A stretch of 64,000 bases of DNA from Acetilactobacillus jinshanensis_A (GTDB lineage: Bacteria > Bacillota > Bacilli > Lactobacillales > Lactobacillaceae). The first letter of the stretch is position 1. Each line of letters begins with the position of its first letter. The position numbers and the translations under genes were made by a program. The notes under the pieces were generated by a model. The model ran no database searches, had not been told where the DNA came from, and saw only the letters and a list, made by a program, of their open reading frames with translations. The DNA is taken from positions 868,001 to 932,000 of the forward strand of contig CP171343.1 in NCBI GenBank assembly GCA_043289735.1, read 5' to 3'. This document shows, one piece after another, positions 40,511 to 49,483 of the stretch.

Positions 40511-43168
40511 TTATTTAACGTTTTTAGATAGCCACTGCTTAGCTGCCTTCATAGCATCAGGTAATCCAGCGGCATTCTTACCACCGGCTTGCGCCATGGT
40601 AGGACGGCCACCGCCGCCACCTTGAATCTTAGTGGCGATGGATTTAATCAGATCACCGGCACGTAGGCCGTTCTTAGCGTGCTGATCATCAACCGCAACG
40701 ATCAAATTAGCTTTGCCTTTGCTCTTGGTTCCTAGAACTAAGACGTTGGATAATTTCTTACTACGCCAGGTATCAGCTAACTGACGTAACTGATTCATTC
40801 CGGAAACGTTCAAGACTCCGGTGATCAACTTCAGGCCATTAACGGTCTGAACGTTATCAAAGACGTGGGAAGCTTGGGCGTTAGCAACCTTAGATTCTAA
40901 GGAACGCTGATTATCCTGTAATTGCTTAATGGTGTCTTCCATTTCGTTAATCTTATTCGGAACGTCATCCAAGCGGTTAGCCTTTAACTGATGAGCCGTC
41001 TGGATCAAAATCGATTCTTCATGGTTCAATAGCTTAAAGGCGTCGGACGAAGTGACGGCAACGATCCGGCGAACCCCGGCACCAACACCCGATTCAGAAA
41101 CGATCTTAAACAGGCCTAATTCACTGGTGTTCTTAACGTGGGTCCCGCCACAGAATTCGATCGAGTAACCACCGATGTTAACAACTCGAACCTTCTTACC
41201 GTACTTGGAATTAAAGATGGCAACGGCACCCATTTCTTTACCAGTCTTCGGATCGGTAACCGTGGTCTTAACCGGTAATGCGGCAAAGATCTTCTGGTTG
41301 ATAATATCTTCAACCTTTTTAAGATCCTTCTGGGTAACTTCACCAAAGTGAGTAAAGTCAAACCGTAAGTAATGCGGATCAACTAACGATCCGGCTTGAT
41401 GAGTATGGCCACCTAAAACGTTCCGTAACGTCTGGTCCAATAGATGAGTAGCCGTATGATTCTCCGAAGTCTTTTCATGACGAACCGGATCAACGGATAA
41501 GTCATAAGTTGCACCAACCTTTAACGGCTTAAAGATCTTAACCGTGTGTAAATGCTGACCGTTCGGTGCTGACTGAACGTCAACTACTTTAGCAGCATCG
41601 TCACCCTGAGCATCTTTAATCCAGCCTTGATCAGCAACTTGACCACCCATTTCGGCATAAAACGGCGTTTCGGAGAACATTACTGCAGCCGTTCCGCCGT
41701 CAACGCTCTTAACTAATTTATTATGCTGAACGATATGGGTGATCTTAGCATTCTTAACGTTTAACTGATGATAACCAACATACTTGCTAGGCGTCTTAAT
41801 GTCGACCAGTAAATCGTTTTGAATTCCCATGGCTTGCTTGTTGCCACGAGCCTTACGAGCACGATTCTGCTGCTTCTTCATTTCGACTTTAAAGCCTTGA
41901 TTATCAACGTCTAAATTTTGTTCATGGGCGTATTCAGCGGTCAACTGAAGCGGAAATCCATAAGTATCATAAAGCTTAAAGGCTTCGGCACCCGGAATAA
42001 CTTTCTTATGATTCTTTTTGACGTCAGCTAAGACGGACTTTAATAATTTCAAGCCATCCGCTAAGGTAGCGTCAAAGCTAACTTCTTCAGAATGAACCAC
42101 TTTTTGCAAATACTTAGTATTTTTAGCGACTTCTGGATAAGGATGCTGCATAATCTTACCAACGACGGGGACTAACTTATACAAGAACGGATGATCAATA
42201 CCTAAACGACGGCCCATAACCGTTGCTCGACGAATCAAACGCCGAATTACGTAGCCACGGCCGACGTTCGACGGTAAAGCACCATCGTTAATGGCAAAGG
42301 TAACCGCACGAATATGATCCGCGATGACCTTAAAAGCAATCGTATCACGATTGGTCATCGACGGAACGTACTTTCGGTTATCACTCAACTTTTCGGTAGC
42401 GTGAATAATCGGCATGAATAAATCGGTTTCAAAATTAGTCGGCGCGTTCTGGAAAATCGAAACCACTCGTTCTAAGCCCATCCCAGTATCAATGTTCTTA
42501 CGCGGTAACGGCTTATAAGAGCCGTCTGGTTCATGATTAAACTGAGACAGAACGATATCCCAGACTTCTAGCCAGCGGTTATTTTCACCACCGGGATAGT
42601 CTTCCGGATCGCCAGGCTTTAAATTATCAAATTTAGGCCCACGGTCATAAAAGATTTCGGTATCGGGGCCACAAGGACCTTCACCGACATCCCAGAAATT
42701 ACTCTTCATATTAACGATATGGTCTTTCGGAATGCCGCCTTTGATCCAATCACGCTTAGTAGCGTGATCCTTTGGATAGGCCGTAACGTATAAACGCTTC
42801 GGATCCCAGCCAAAGTATTTAGGTGACATTAATAAATCACAGGCCCAGGCAATGGCTTGGTCACGGAAATAATCACCAACCGAGAAGTTACCCAGCATTT
42901 CAAACATGGTCTGATGACGACGGGTCCGACCCACGTTTTCAATATCGTTAGTTCGTAAACTCTTCTGCGAACTGGTAATTCGACGGTTCTTCGGTACGAC
43001 TTCCCCATCAAAGTAACGCTTCATGGTGGCAACTCCGGAATTAATCCACAATAACGACGGATCATCCTTCGGAACTAACGAAGCACTATGCTTAATCGTA
43101 TGGTGATGCTTATCATGGAAGTAATCTAAGAACATATCTCGGACTTGTTCACTGCTTAATTTCTTCAT
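40511..43168 (-). CDS. alaS: Alanyl-tRNA synthetase
   Basis: 885 residues, complete. Class II core near the N-terminus (SSQKSLRTNDIENVG; MLGNFSVGDYF), the editing domain zinc motif (HTATHLLDQ and CGGTHVKNT), and the C-terminal GGGGGRPTMAQAGG that holds the tRNA. It charges tRNA-Ala and clears Ser/Gly mischarging. A T-box leader precedes it. The GAGGTAT site is a few nt upstream of the ATG. Confidence 0.97.
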   Translation of the reverse strand: MKKLSSEQVRDMFLDYFHDKHHHTIKHSASLVPKDDPSLLWINSGVATMKRYFDGEVVPKNRRITSSQKSLRTNDIENVGRTRRHQTMFEMLGNFSVGDYFRDQAIAWACDLLMSPKYFGWDPKRLYVTAYPKDHATKRDWIKGGIPKDHIVNMKSNFWDVGEGPCGPDTEIFYDRGPKFDNLKPGDPEDYPGGENNRWLEVWDIVLSQFNHEPDGSYKPLPRKNIDTGMGLERVVSIFQNAPTNFETDLFMPIIHATEKLSDNRKYVPSMTNRDTIAFKVIADHIRAVTFAINDGALPSNVGRGYVIRRLIRRATVMGRRLGIDHPFLYKLVPVVGKIMQHPYPEVAKNTKYLQKVVHSEEVSFDATLADGLKLLKSVLADVKKNHKKVIPGAEAFKLYDTYGFPLQLTAEYAHEQNLDVDNQGFKVEMKKQQNRARKARGNKQAMGIQNDLLVDIKTPSKYVGYHQLNVKNAKITHIVQHNKLVKSVDGGTAAVMFSETPFYAEMGGQVADQGWIKDAQGDDAAKVVDVQSAPNGQHLHTVKIFKPLKVGATYDLSVDPVRHEKTSENHTATHLLDQTLRNVLGGHTHQAGSLVDPHYLRFDFTHFGEVTQKDLKKVEDIINQKIFAALPVKTTVTDPKTGKEMGAVAIFNSKYGKKVRVVNIGGYSIEFCGGTHVKNTSELGLFKIVSESGVGAGVRRIVAVTSSDAFKLLNHEESILIQTAHQLKANRLDDVPNKINEMEDTIKQLQDNQRSLESKVANAQASHVFDNVQTVNGLKLITGVLNVSGMNQLRQLADTWRSKKLSNVLVLGTKSKGKANLIVAVDDQHAKNGLRAGDLIKSIATKIQGGGGGRPTMAQAGGKNAAGLPDAMKAAKQWLSKNVK

Positions 43169-43194
43169 GAGATATACCTCCTAAGACAATAGAC

Positions 43195-43235
43195 AAAAAG
43201 CACCGTTACCAGTAAAGACGCTAAAACGCGGTGCC
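43195..43235 (-). terminator. T-box regulated terminator of alaS
   Basis: GCACCG (minus strand, 43230-43235) pairs with CGGTGC (43200-43205), followed by a T run at 43195-43199; the 5' arm overlaps the T-box core. Confidence 0.75.
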
Positions 43236-43408
43236 ACTTTACTTGCAACGATGCTAATCGTATACCTCTTAATAAAAATTTAATATCTAACTTTAATTTG
43301 AAAGAGCACTCCAAACTATTTAAATCGCCGCCTCTCATCTCTTTAGGACACGTTTCTGTGAAGAAAATACTTAAGAGCATATTTTCAAATCGATTTCTGG
43401 ATCACATA
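43195..43408 (-). promoter_or_regulatory. T-box leader of alaS
   Basis: The T-box core AAGTGGCACCGCG lies at 43227-43240, preceded by stem I features (AGAGATGAGAGG about 43335; TTTGGAGTGCTC about 43306). A -10 TATAAT is at 43413-43418. I could not place the alanine specifier codon with certainty. Uncharged tRNA-Ala should favour the antiterminator. Confidence 0.88.
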
Positions 43409-43433
43409 AATTATTATAACCTATTTGACGTCA

Positions 43434-44753
43434 TCATGAAAATAGATCGCGATTATAAGTCTTCTTATTGAATTCGTCGTTCTTGAGCAGAGCAACTTTG
43501 ATCTTATGCTTATAACCCGGCTTAACGTGCTTAGACCTCTTACTGATCATGCCGCGCATTTTAGCACTCAAATGCTGTTTACCGTGACGACGATGTTCAC
43601 GACGGTGACGATGAGGAGCGTCCACGATGTGACCGTTCTTAAATTCTTTTGGAACGAAGTTAACGCCCATCTTTTTGACGCCTTCAACTAATTTGGTTTC
43701 ATCAGGTGAATACAAAGTAATGGCTAAGCCGTGCATCCCGTTCCGGCCGGTTCGACCAACTCGATGAATAAAGTATCGAAAATCAGGCGGAATCTGATCG
43801 TTAATTACCATTGATACACCGTCAATATCAATCCCGCGGGCCGCTAGATCCGTTGCCACCACGAATTGGTACTTTAAGTGACGAACCTGCTTCATAACTC
43901 GTTTACGACGCCGCGGCTGTAAGCCACCTTCAATCATGGCGACCGATAAACCTTTAGAACGTAAGAATTTAGTCAACTGAATTACCCGCTGACGCGTATT
44001 AGCAAAAATCAAGACCAGAAACGGCTGACCGATGGTTAATAACCGATAGATAATTTCAGCTCGGTCACGGCCTTTAGTCGACATCAGCCAGTTATCAATA
44101 TTCGGATTGATCACCGATTTAACCGGGACCTTCTCAACCTCCGGATGATTCATATATTTCTTTAGAAACGGGGCCAAACGCTGCGGAATGGTGGCAGAAA
44201 AGACCATCATCTGAAGCTGTTTGCCAAAATGGGTGGCAATCTGATCAATCTGGCCTAAAAAGCCCATATCCAGCGTCATATCAGCTTCATCAATCACCAT
44301 TCGATCAGCAGTATGAATATCCAAGGCCTGCTGATCAATCAAATCTAAAATTCGGCCCGGCGTTCCAATTACGATTTGGGGCTGATGATGATGCAGCTTT
44401 TGAATCTGACGAGCTTCATCGGTTCCGCCGATATAATCCGCAATATGAATCGTCTTTGGACAATATTTCGCTAATTGTTTAGCATTATCATATAACTGAT
44501 AAGCTAATTCACGACTCGGCGTCGTGATCACCGCCTGAACTTTATACTGATCTAATTTCAATTGATTAAAAATCGGTAATAAATAGGCATGGGTCTTGCC
44601 ACTTCCGGTGGCCGACTGACCAACTACACTTTTGCCCTGTTGAATTACGGGAATCACCTTATCCTGAATCTTGGTCGGCGTCTTAAAATGCAGAGCATGA
44701 ATCGCGTTTAACAGAAAAGGCTTTAGACCAAATTTCTTAAAGCCGTTTTTCAT
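43434..44753 (-). CDS. cshB: DEAD-box RNA helicase, CshB-like
   Basis: 439 residues. Motif I ATGSGKT, Ia TPSRELAYQ, II VIDEADM (DEAD), III SATIP, and C-terminal motifs including GTDLAARGID-like ATDLAARGID and HRVGRTGR are all intact. The basic C-terminal tail (HRHRREHRRHGKQ) binds RNA. CshB proteins aid ribosome assembly and mRNA unwinding in the cold. Its ATG overlaps the nrnA stop (ATGA), so the two genes are translationally coupled. Confidence 0.92.
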   Translation of the reverse strand: MKNGFKKFGLKPFLLNAIHALHFKTPTKIQDKVIPVIQQGKSVVGQSATGSGKTHAYLLPIFNQLKLDQYKVQAVITTPSRELAYQLYDNAKQLAKYCPKTIHIADYIGGTDEARQIQKLHHHQPQIVIGTPGRILDLIDQQALDIHTADRMVIDEADMTLDMGFLGQIDQIATHFGKQLQMMVFSATIPQRLAPFLKKYMNHPEVEKVPVKSVINPNIDNWLMSTKGRDRAEIIYRLLTIGQPFLVLIFANTRQRVIQLTKFLRSKGLSVAMIEGGLQPRRRKRVMKQVRHLKYQFVVATDLAARGIDIDGVSMVINDQIPPDFRYFIHRVGRTGRNGMHGLAITLYSPDETKLVEGVKKMGVNFVPKEFKNGHIVDAPHRHRREHRRHGKQHLSAKMRGMISKRSKHVKPGYKHKIKVALLKNDEFNKKTYNRDLFS

Positions 44754-45706
44754 ACCATATCTCCTTTATAATTTTTAGCGATCTGATTTAATTCATGAAT
44801 AGCCCGTTTAACATCACTTATATCTTTAACCATTGCACCGCTCGCAAGGGCGTGGCCACCCCCGCCAAAGTGCTTTGCTAAGCCGTTAATCGCCGGCCCG
44901 TTTGAACGAATCCGTAATCGATATGTTTTATCAGGCTGCTGAACAAAGATGATCCAGCACTTTACGCCCCGAATGTTACCCGGCAACGGAACGATTGCAG
45001 AAGTGTTTTCATCACTCAACTTCAGAGCGGATAAAGTCTTATCATTAATCACAAGGTATGCCGCTCCGCTAGGCATGATTTTTAAATGGGTGTATAAATA
45101 AGCGCAAAGATGAGCCATCGGAAAGTCGATTTCTTCTTCTTTTTTATTAACGTGGCTAATCGAAAAGTTTAATTTCGCCAATTGAGAAGCCACGTAGAAA
45201 GTGTGCGAACTCGTGGAAGGATATTTAAAACGACCGGTGTCACCAACGATCCCTGCATAAATTAAACGGCCGGTTTCGGCATCAATTTTTAACCGACGTG
45301 AGGCGGTACATAAATCATAAACCATTTCAGAAGCACTGGAGGCTTTAGGATTAACCCATTGAACGTCGCCGTAAGCATCATCGTTTGGATGATGATCAAT
45401 CTTAATCAGCATATCGCCATCTTTATAATGAGATCCATCAATTCGGGGCTGATTGGCCGTATCAGTAACGATTACTAAAGCACCCTGGTAAACAGACGGC
45501 TTAATTTGATCTTCCTGACCTAACCAATTAAAGCCCTGATACTGTTTACCAACACAATAGACCTGTTTTTCAGGATACGTTTTCTTAATCATTTCGGCTA
45601 GTCCCATTTGGGAACCAATCGCATCCGGATCAGGACGCTTATGACGCTGAAGTATAATCGTCGAATACTTTTGAATCGCATTCAAAATCTTTTGTTGAAC
45701 GGTCAT
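44750..45706 (-). CDS. nrnA: DHH-family nanoRNase/pAp phosphatase
   Basis: 318 residues from the ATG at 45706, which has AAGGA 7 nt upstream; an ATG 15 nt earlier has no such site. The DHH phosphoesterase motifs (RPDPDAIGSQ, VTDTANQ, IDHHPND) and the DHHA1 end (KHFGGGGHALASGA) mark NrnA. It degrades 2-5 nt RNA fragments and may dephosphorylate 3'-phosphoadenosine 5'-phosphate in the cytoplasm. It overlaps cshB by 4 nt. Confidence 0.92.
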   Translation of the reverse strand: MTVQQKILNAIQKYSTIILQRHKRPDPDAIGSQMGLAEMIKKTYPEKQVYCVGKQYQGFNWLGQEDQIKPSVYQGALVIVTDTANQPRIDGSHYKDGDMLIKIDHHPNDDAYGDVQWVNPKASSASEMVYDLCTASRRLKIDAETGRLIYAGIVGDTGRFKYPSTSSHTFYVASQLAKLNFSISHVNKKEEEIDFPMAHLCAYLYTHLKIMPSGAAYLVINDKTLSALKLSDENTSAIVPLPGNIRGVKCWIIFVQQPDKTYRLRIRSNGPAINGLAKHFGGGGHALASGAMVKDISDVKRAIHELNQIAKNYKGDMV

Positions 45707-45754
45707 TTTTTCATCCTTCATTATACACCGGCCCTTTTAAAAACACTTAATTAC

Positions 45755-46069
45755 TTATTTTTTTAGACTTATCTTCCGAAGCGGATTTTTTATCATCTTA
45801 TTTGAGTGATCTTCAACCGAAGCGATGGCCTTTAGATCAAAAATCAAATAAATACCATCACAATCCAAGGTTACGGTACCGCTATCACGGTCAATACTAT
45901 CAATGGTTCCATGAAGACGACCAATCGTAACTACGTGGTCACCCTTTTGTAATTTCTTTAAAGTATCGGCATGTTTACGTTGACGCTTCTTTTGCGGACG
46001 AATCATCAAGAAGTACATCAATGCAAACAAAATGATAACCATTATAATTCCAGTTGTTCCATTTTGCAT
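45755..46069 (-). CDS. yajC: Preprotein translocase accessory subunit YajC
   Basis: 104 residues. One N-terminal membrane helix (IIMVIILFALMYFLMIRPQKKRQRKH, with the family RPQ motif) and a small cytoplasmic domain (KGDHVVTIGRLHGTI). YajC associates with SecDF. It lies directly after ruvB; queA and tgt, found between these genes in many lactobacilli, are missing. Confidence 0.93.
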   Translation of the reverse strand: MQNGTTGIIMVIILFALMYFLMIRPQKKRQRKHADTLKKLQKGDHVVTIGRLHGTIDSIDRDSGTVTLDCDGIYLIFDLKAIASVEDHSNKMIKNPLRKISLKK

Positions 46070-46118
46070 AGTTTAATCACACTTTCTTTTTAAATTAAGA
46101 TTAACAGAAACTCGTAAC

Positions 46119-47126
46119 CTAGTCCAATTTAGGCTTAATTCCCAAATGACGATAAGCTTTTTGGGTCACCTCACGGCCGCGGGGGGTCCGTTTCAGAAAG
46201 CCCTTTTGCAATAAGTAGGGCTCGTACATTTCGGAAATCGTGTCGGTTTCTTCACCGATGTTAGCCGCAATCGTGTTTAAACCCACGGGACCGCCGTGAT
46301 AATACTTAATCATGGTCTTTAGTAATTTAATATCGGTTCGATCCAGCCCGGCATCATCGATGCCCAATAACTTTAACGTATAATTAACGATCGGAACGTC
46401 AATTGATGGATGATGAGAAACCTGAGCAAAATCACGAACTCGTCTTAATAACCGGTTCGCAATCCGGGGTGTTCCTCGTGAACGACGGGCAATTTCAACG
46501 GCCCCCTCATCTTTAATACTGGTATGAAAAATATTAGCGGAACGCTTTACGATCGTCGTCAAATCATCAACGTTGTAATATCGCATATGCTCAACGATTC
46601 CAAAACGGTCCCGCAACGGTGCCGACAATAGTCCGGCTCGGGTGGTCGCACCGATTAAGGTAAACGGCGGCAACGGAAAATGAACCGGATGGGCAGTCGG
46701 TCCCTGACCCACCACGATATCAACGTAAAAGTCTTCCATCGCTGAATAAAGCATCTCTTCCACCACTTTCGGCAACCGGTGAATTTCATCGATAAATAAA
46801 ACGTCACCGGGCTTTAACTCGTTTAGCAACGCCACCAGATCACCCGGCTTTTCAATCGCCGGACCGCTGGTGGTCTTAATGTCGACCTGCATTTCATGAG
46901 CGATGACCATGGCCAAGGTCGTTTTACCTAAACCCGGCGGACCGTAAAGCAAAACGTGATCCAACGATTCATGACGCTGCTTAGCGGCTTTAATATAGAC
47001 CCTTAATTCGTGTTTTAACTTCGATTGACCGATATATTGATCCAGAAACTGCGGACGTAGAGTCTGTTCTTCAGCCGCTTCAGCCTGGTTTTCTTTTTGA
47101 CCGGAAACTAACCGTTTTTTTGCCAA
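46119..47126 (-). CDS. ruvB: Holliday-junction helicase RuvB
   Basis: 335 residues, complete. AAA+ Walker A YGPPGLGKTTLA, Walker B LFIDEIHRL, sensor IGATTRAGLLSAPLRDRFG with the arginine finger, and the winged-helix end. It drives branch migration with RuvA. It follows ruvA by 23 nt. Confidence 0.96.
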   Translation of the reverse strand: MAKKRLVSGQKENQAEAAEEQTLRPQFLDQYIGQSKLKHELRVYIKAAKQRHESLDHVLLYGPPGLGKTTLAMVIAHEMQVDIKTTSGPAIEKPGDLVALLNELKPGDVLFIDEIHRLPKVVEEMLYSAMEDFYVDIVVGQGPTAHPVHFPLPPFTLIGATTRAGLLSAPLRDRFGIVEHMRYYNVDDLTTIVKRSANIFHTSIKDEGAVEIARRSRGTPRIANRLLRRVRDFAQVSHHPSIDVPIVNYTLKLLGIDDAGLDRTDIKLLKTMIKYYHGGPVGLNTIAANIGEETDTISEMYEPYLLQKGFLKRTPRGREVTQKAYRHLGIKPKLD

Positions 47127-47149
47127 GACGTTTGCCTCCCTTCGTTAAT

Positions 47150-47719
47150 TTAGGATAATCGATTTAATAACTTCAGGCCTTGACTCAAATACTGATTAGT
47201 CGTTAATTTTGGATTTTTAGCTAGCTGGCCTTCAATACTCTTAACGTCTCGATTACTGTAGCCTAGAGCTTGTAGTGCTTCTAAAGCTTCCTGGAGCTGA
47301 GATGATACTTTAGCCCATAAGTCATTCAATTTACCGTGTAAATCTAAAATGATCTGTTTGGCGGTCTTTCTACCAACGCCCGGAAACTTCGTTAAATAAG
47401 TTACGTTTTCTTCATTGATGGCGTTCAATAACGCCTGATGATCGTTACCCGACAAAATCGCAACGGCGTTTTTAGGACCAATCCCCGATACGTTGATCAA
47501 ACGTTCAAAAATCACCTTATCAACCCGGCTCTTAAAGCCGTATAAAAATTCAGACGTATCACTAACGGCCTGATGAATATAAACCTTGACCTTATGATCG
47601 GAATCAACTTGAAATAACCTTGAATTCGGGACGTAGATCTTGTAACCAACCCCGTTGACTTCCAATACGATATAGGTCTTTTCGACGTCGGTAACGTAAC
47701 CTATAAAATATTCAAACAT
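47150..47719 (-). CDS. ruvA: Holliday-junction DNA-binding protein RuvA
   Basis: 189 residues, slightly short for the family (about 200) but with all three domains: the OB fold (MFEYFIGYVTDVEKTYIVLEV), helix-hairpin-helix motifs (VSGIGPKNAVAILSG; FPGVGRKTAKQIILDL) and the C-terminal RuvB-binding domain (EALEALQALGYSNRDV). Forms tetramers on four-way junctions. Confidence 0.95.
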   Translation of the reverse strand: MFEYFIGYVTDVEKTYIVLEVNGVGYKIYVPNSRLFQVDSDHKVKVYIHQAVSDTSEFLYGFKSRVDKVIFERLINVSGIGPKNAVAILSGNDHQALLNAINEENVTYLTKFPGVGRKTAKQIILDLHGKLNDLWAKVSSQLQEALEALQALGYSNRDVKSIEGQLAKNPKLTTNQYLSQGLKLLNRLS

Positions 47720-47731
47720 TTACTCGCTCTC

Positions 47732-49452
47732 TTACTGTTTTTTCCACTGGTATTGTTTCCACAATCCCGAACGGTGAGGATCCTGGACCCGTTTAAACAT
47801 CTTTTGCATATCATAATTTGTAAAATGAACCAAAGTCGGGCGGCCGTGCGGACAGTTATACGGATCTTGCGATCGACTCAGATGATGGAGTAAACTGACG
47901 GCCTGCTGACGATTCAAATGATGATTAGCTTTAATAGCTCGTTTACAGCTCATCATAATAGCGGTTTTAGCTCTAAACTTCGCAATCGAAATTTTACCAT
48001 TTTTCAGGACCCAATCAATCATTTCTTCAATGGTGGCCCGTTCCTGACCGGGCTGAAACCAGGTTGGGTGCTGATGAACGACAAAACTATCGGTTCCGAA
48101 CGGTTCTAAATTAATCCCAACACTCTTTAACACATCAAGACGCTGCTTAATCTTTAAAACGTCCGAATTCGAATAACTCAAAACGATGGGCACCAACAAA
48201 TCCTGTTCATCATTAGAAACTTCACCGATCTTTTTACGAAAGTATTCGTAATTAACCCGTTCTTGGGCGGCATGCTGATCAACGATATACAAGCCATCGC
48301 TAGCCTCACATAGTAAATAAGAACCGTGCATCTGACCAATGTACCTTAATTTAGGAAATTATGATAATGAACCGAAGCCCGGTTAACGTCCAGATTAATC
48401 TGTTTAACGTCGTATTCGGGTCGTTCCGGTTGGACCGAATGTTCGCGGTTCATAACGTCGGGAATCAAATTCTGATGATCAAGCCGCTTCATGACCATCG
48501 TGGTGATCAAACGACATAGCGAGGCTTCCTTGCTGATCCGAACGGTCGTCTTAGACGGGTGAACGTTGGGATCCACCAAAATCGGGTCCGATTCAATGTT
48601 AATCACCGCAATCGGGTAGCGGCGAACCATTAATTTAGATCCGTAGCCTTTGATAACGGCATCCGCAACCGCGCGGTTCTTTACGTAACGGCCGTTGAAA
48701 ATAATCGTAATGTAGTTCCGGCTGGCCCGGGTTAATTCGGGCAAACTAACGTATCCCCATACCTTAAAATCAATATCGTGAGCTTTGACCGCCAACATCT
48801 TTTTAACCTTAGTAATTCCGTAGATACTGCCAATTACCTGCTGAAGATTGCCTCGGCCGGCGGTTCTTAGCATTTCCCGATGATTATGAATCAACGAAAA
48901 GGCAATCTTAGGATGCCCTAACGCTAAGCGGTCAACCACGTCCGTAATTCGGGATAGTTCCGTCGCGGGCGATTTCATATACTTTAAACGGGCCGGCGTA
49001 TTAAAGAACAAATCGTTAACCGTGATAATGGTTCCCCGCCGGGCTTCAGCAGGCTGAATCTTTATTAATTTGCCGCCGTTGATGCGAATTTCAGTTCCTT
49101 CACCGCCGGTCGAGGTCTTTAAATCCACGTCGGCGACCGACGCAATACTGGGCAGCGCTTCACCCCGAAAACCTAACGTATCAACCTGAAATAGATCACG
49201 ACGATTATGAATCTTACTGGTGGCGTGACGTTTAAAGGCCGTTTTAACGTCACCCGCCTCAATTCCGACGCCGTCATCGATTACTTTAATCTGATCTAAT
49301 CCGGAACCCTTGATGGCAACGTCAATATCACGGCTGTGAGCATCGATTGAATTTTCCACTAATTCTTTAACGACGGAAGACGGCCGTTCCACGACTTCCC
49401 CAGCCGCGATTTGATTCGAAAGTGTTGGTGATAATTGATGAATCTTAGCCAT
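47732..49452 (-). pseudogene. mutL: DNA mismatch repair protein MutL, frameshifted in the linker
   Basis: The N-terminal GHKL ATPase half is open from 49452 (LSNQIAAGEVVERPSSVVKELVENSIDA; GFRGEALPSIASV; TPARLKYMKS) for 368 residues, then stops at 48346. The C-terminal half continues one frame over (FPKLRYIGQMHGSYLLCEASDGLYIVDQHAAQERV, then CPHGRPTLVHF) to 47732. One indel near 48350-48365, in the variable linker, separates them. Unless both halves are made and associate, mismatch repair is lost. The domains themselves look well conserved. Confidence 0.88.
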
Positions 49453-49483
49453 GATACTTCACGCCCCTTAAACTTTATTTCTT

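Noticed and set aside
43165..43380. 71-codon ORF in the alaS leader
   Set aside because: It spans the T-box RNA and terminator; no protein features.
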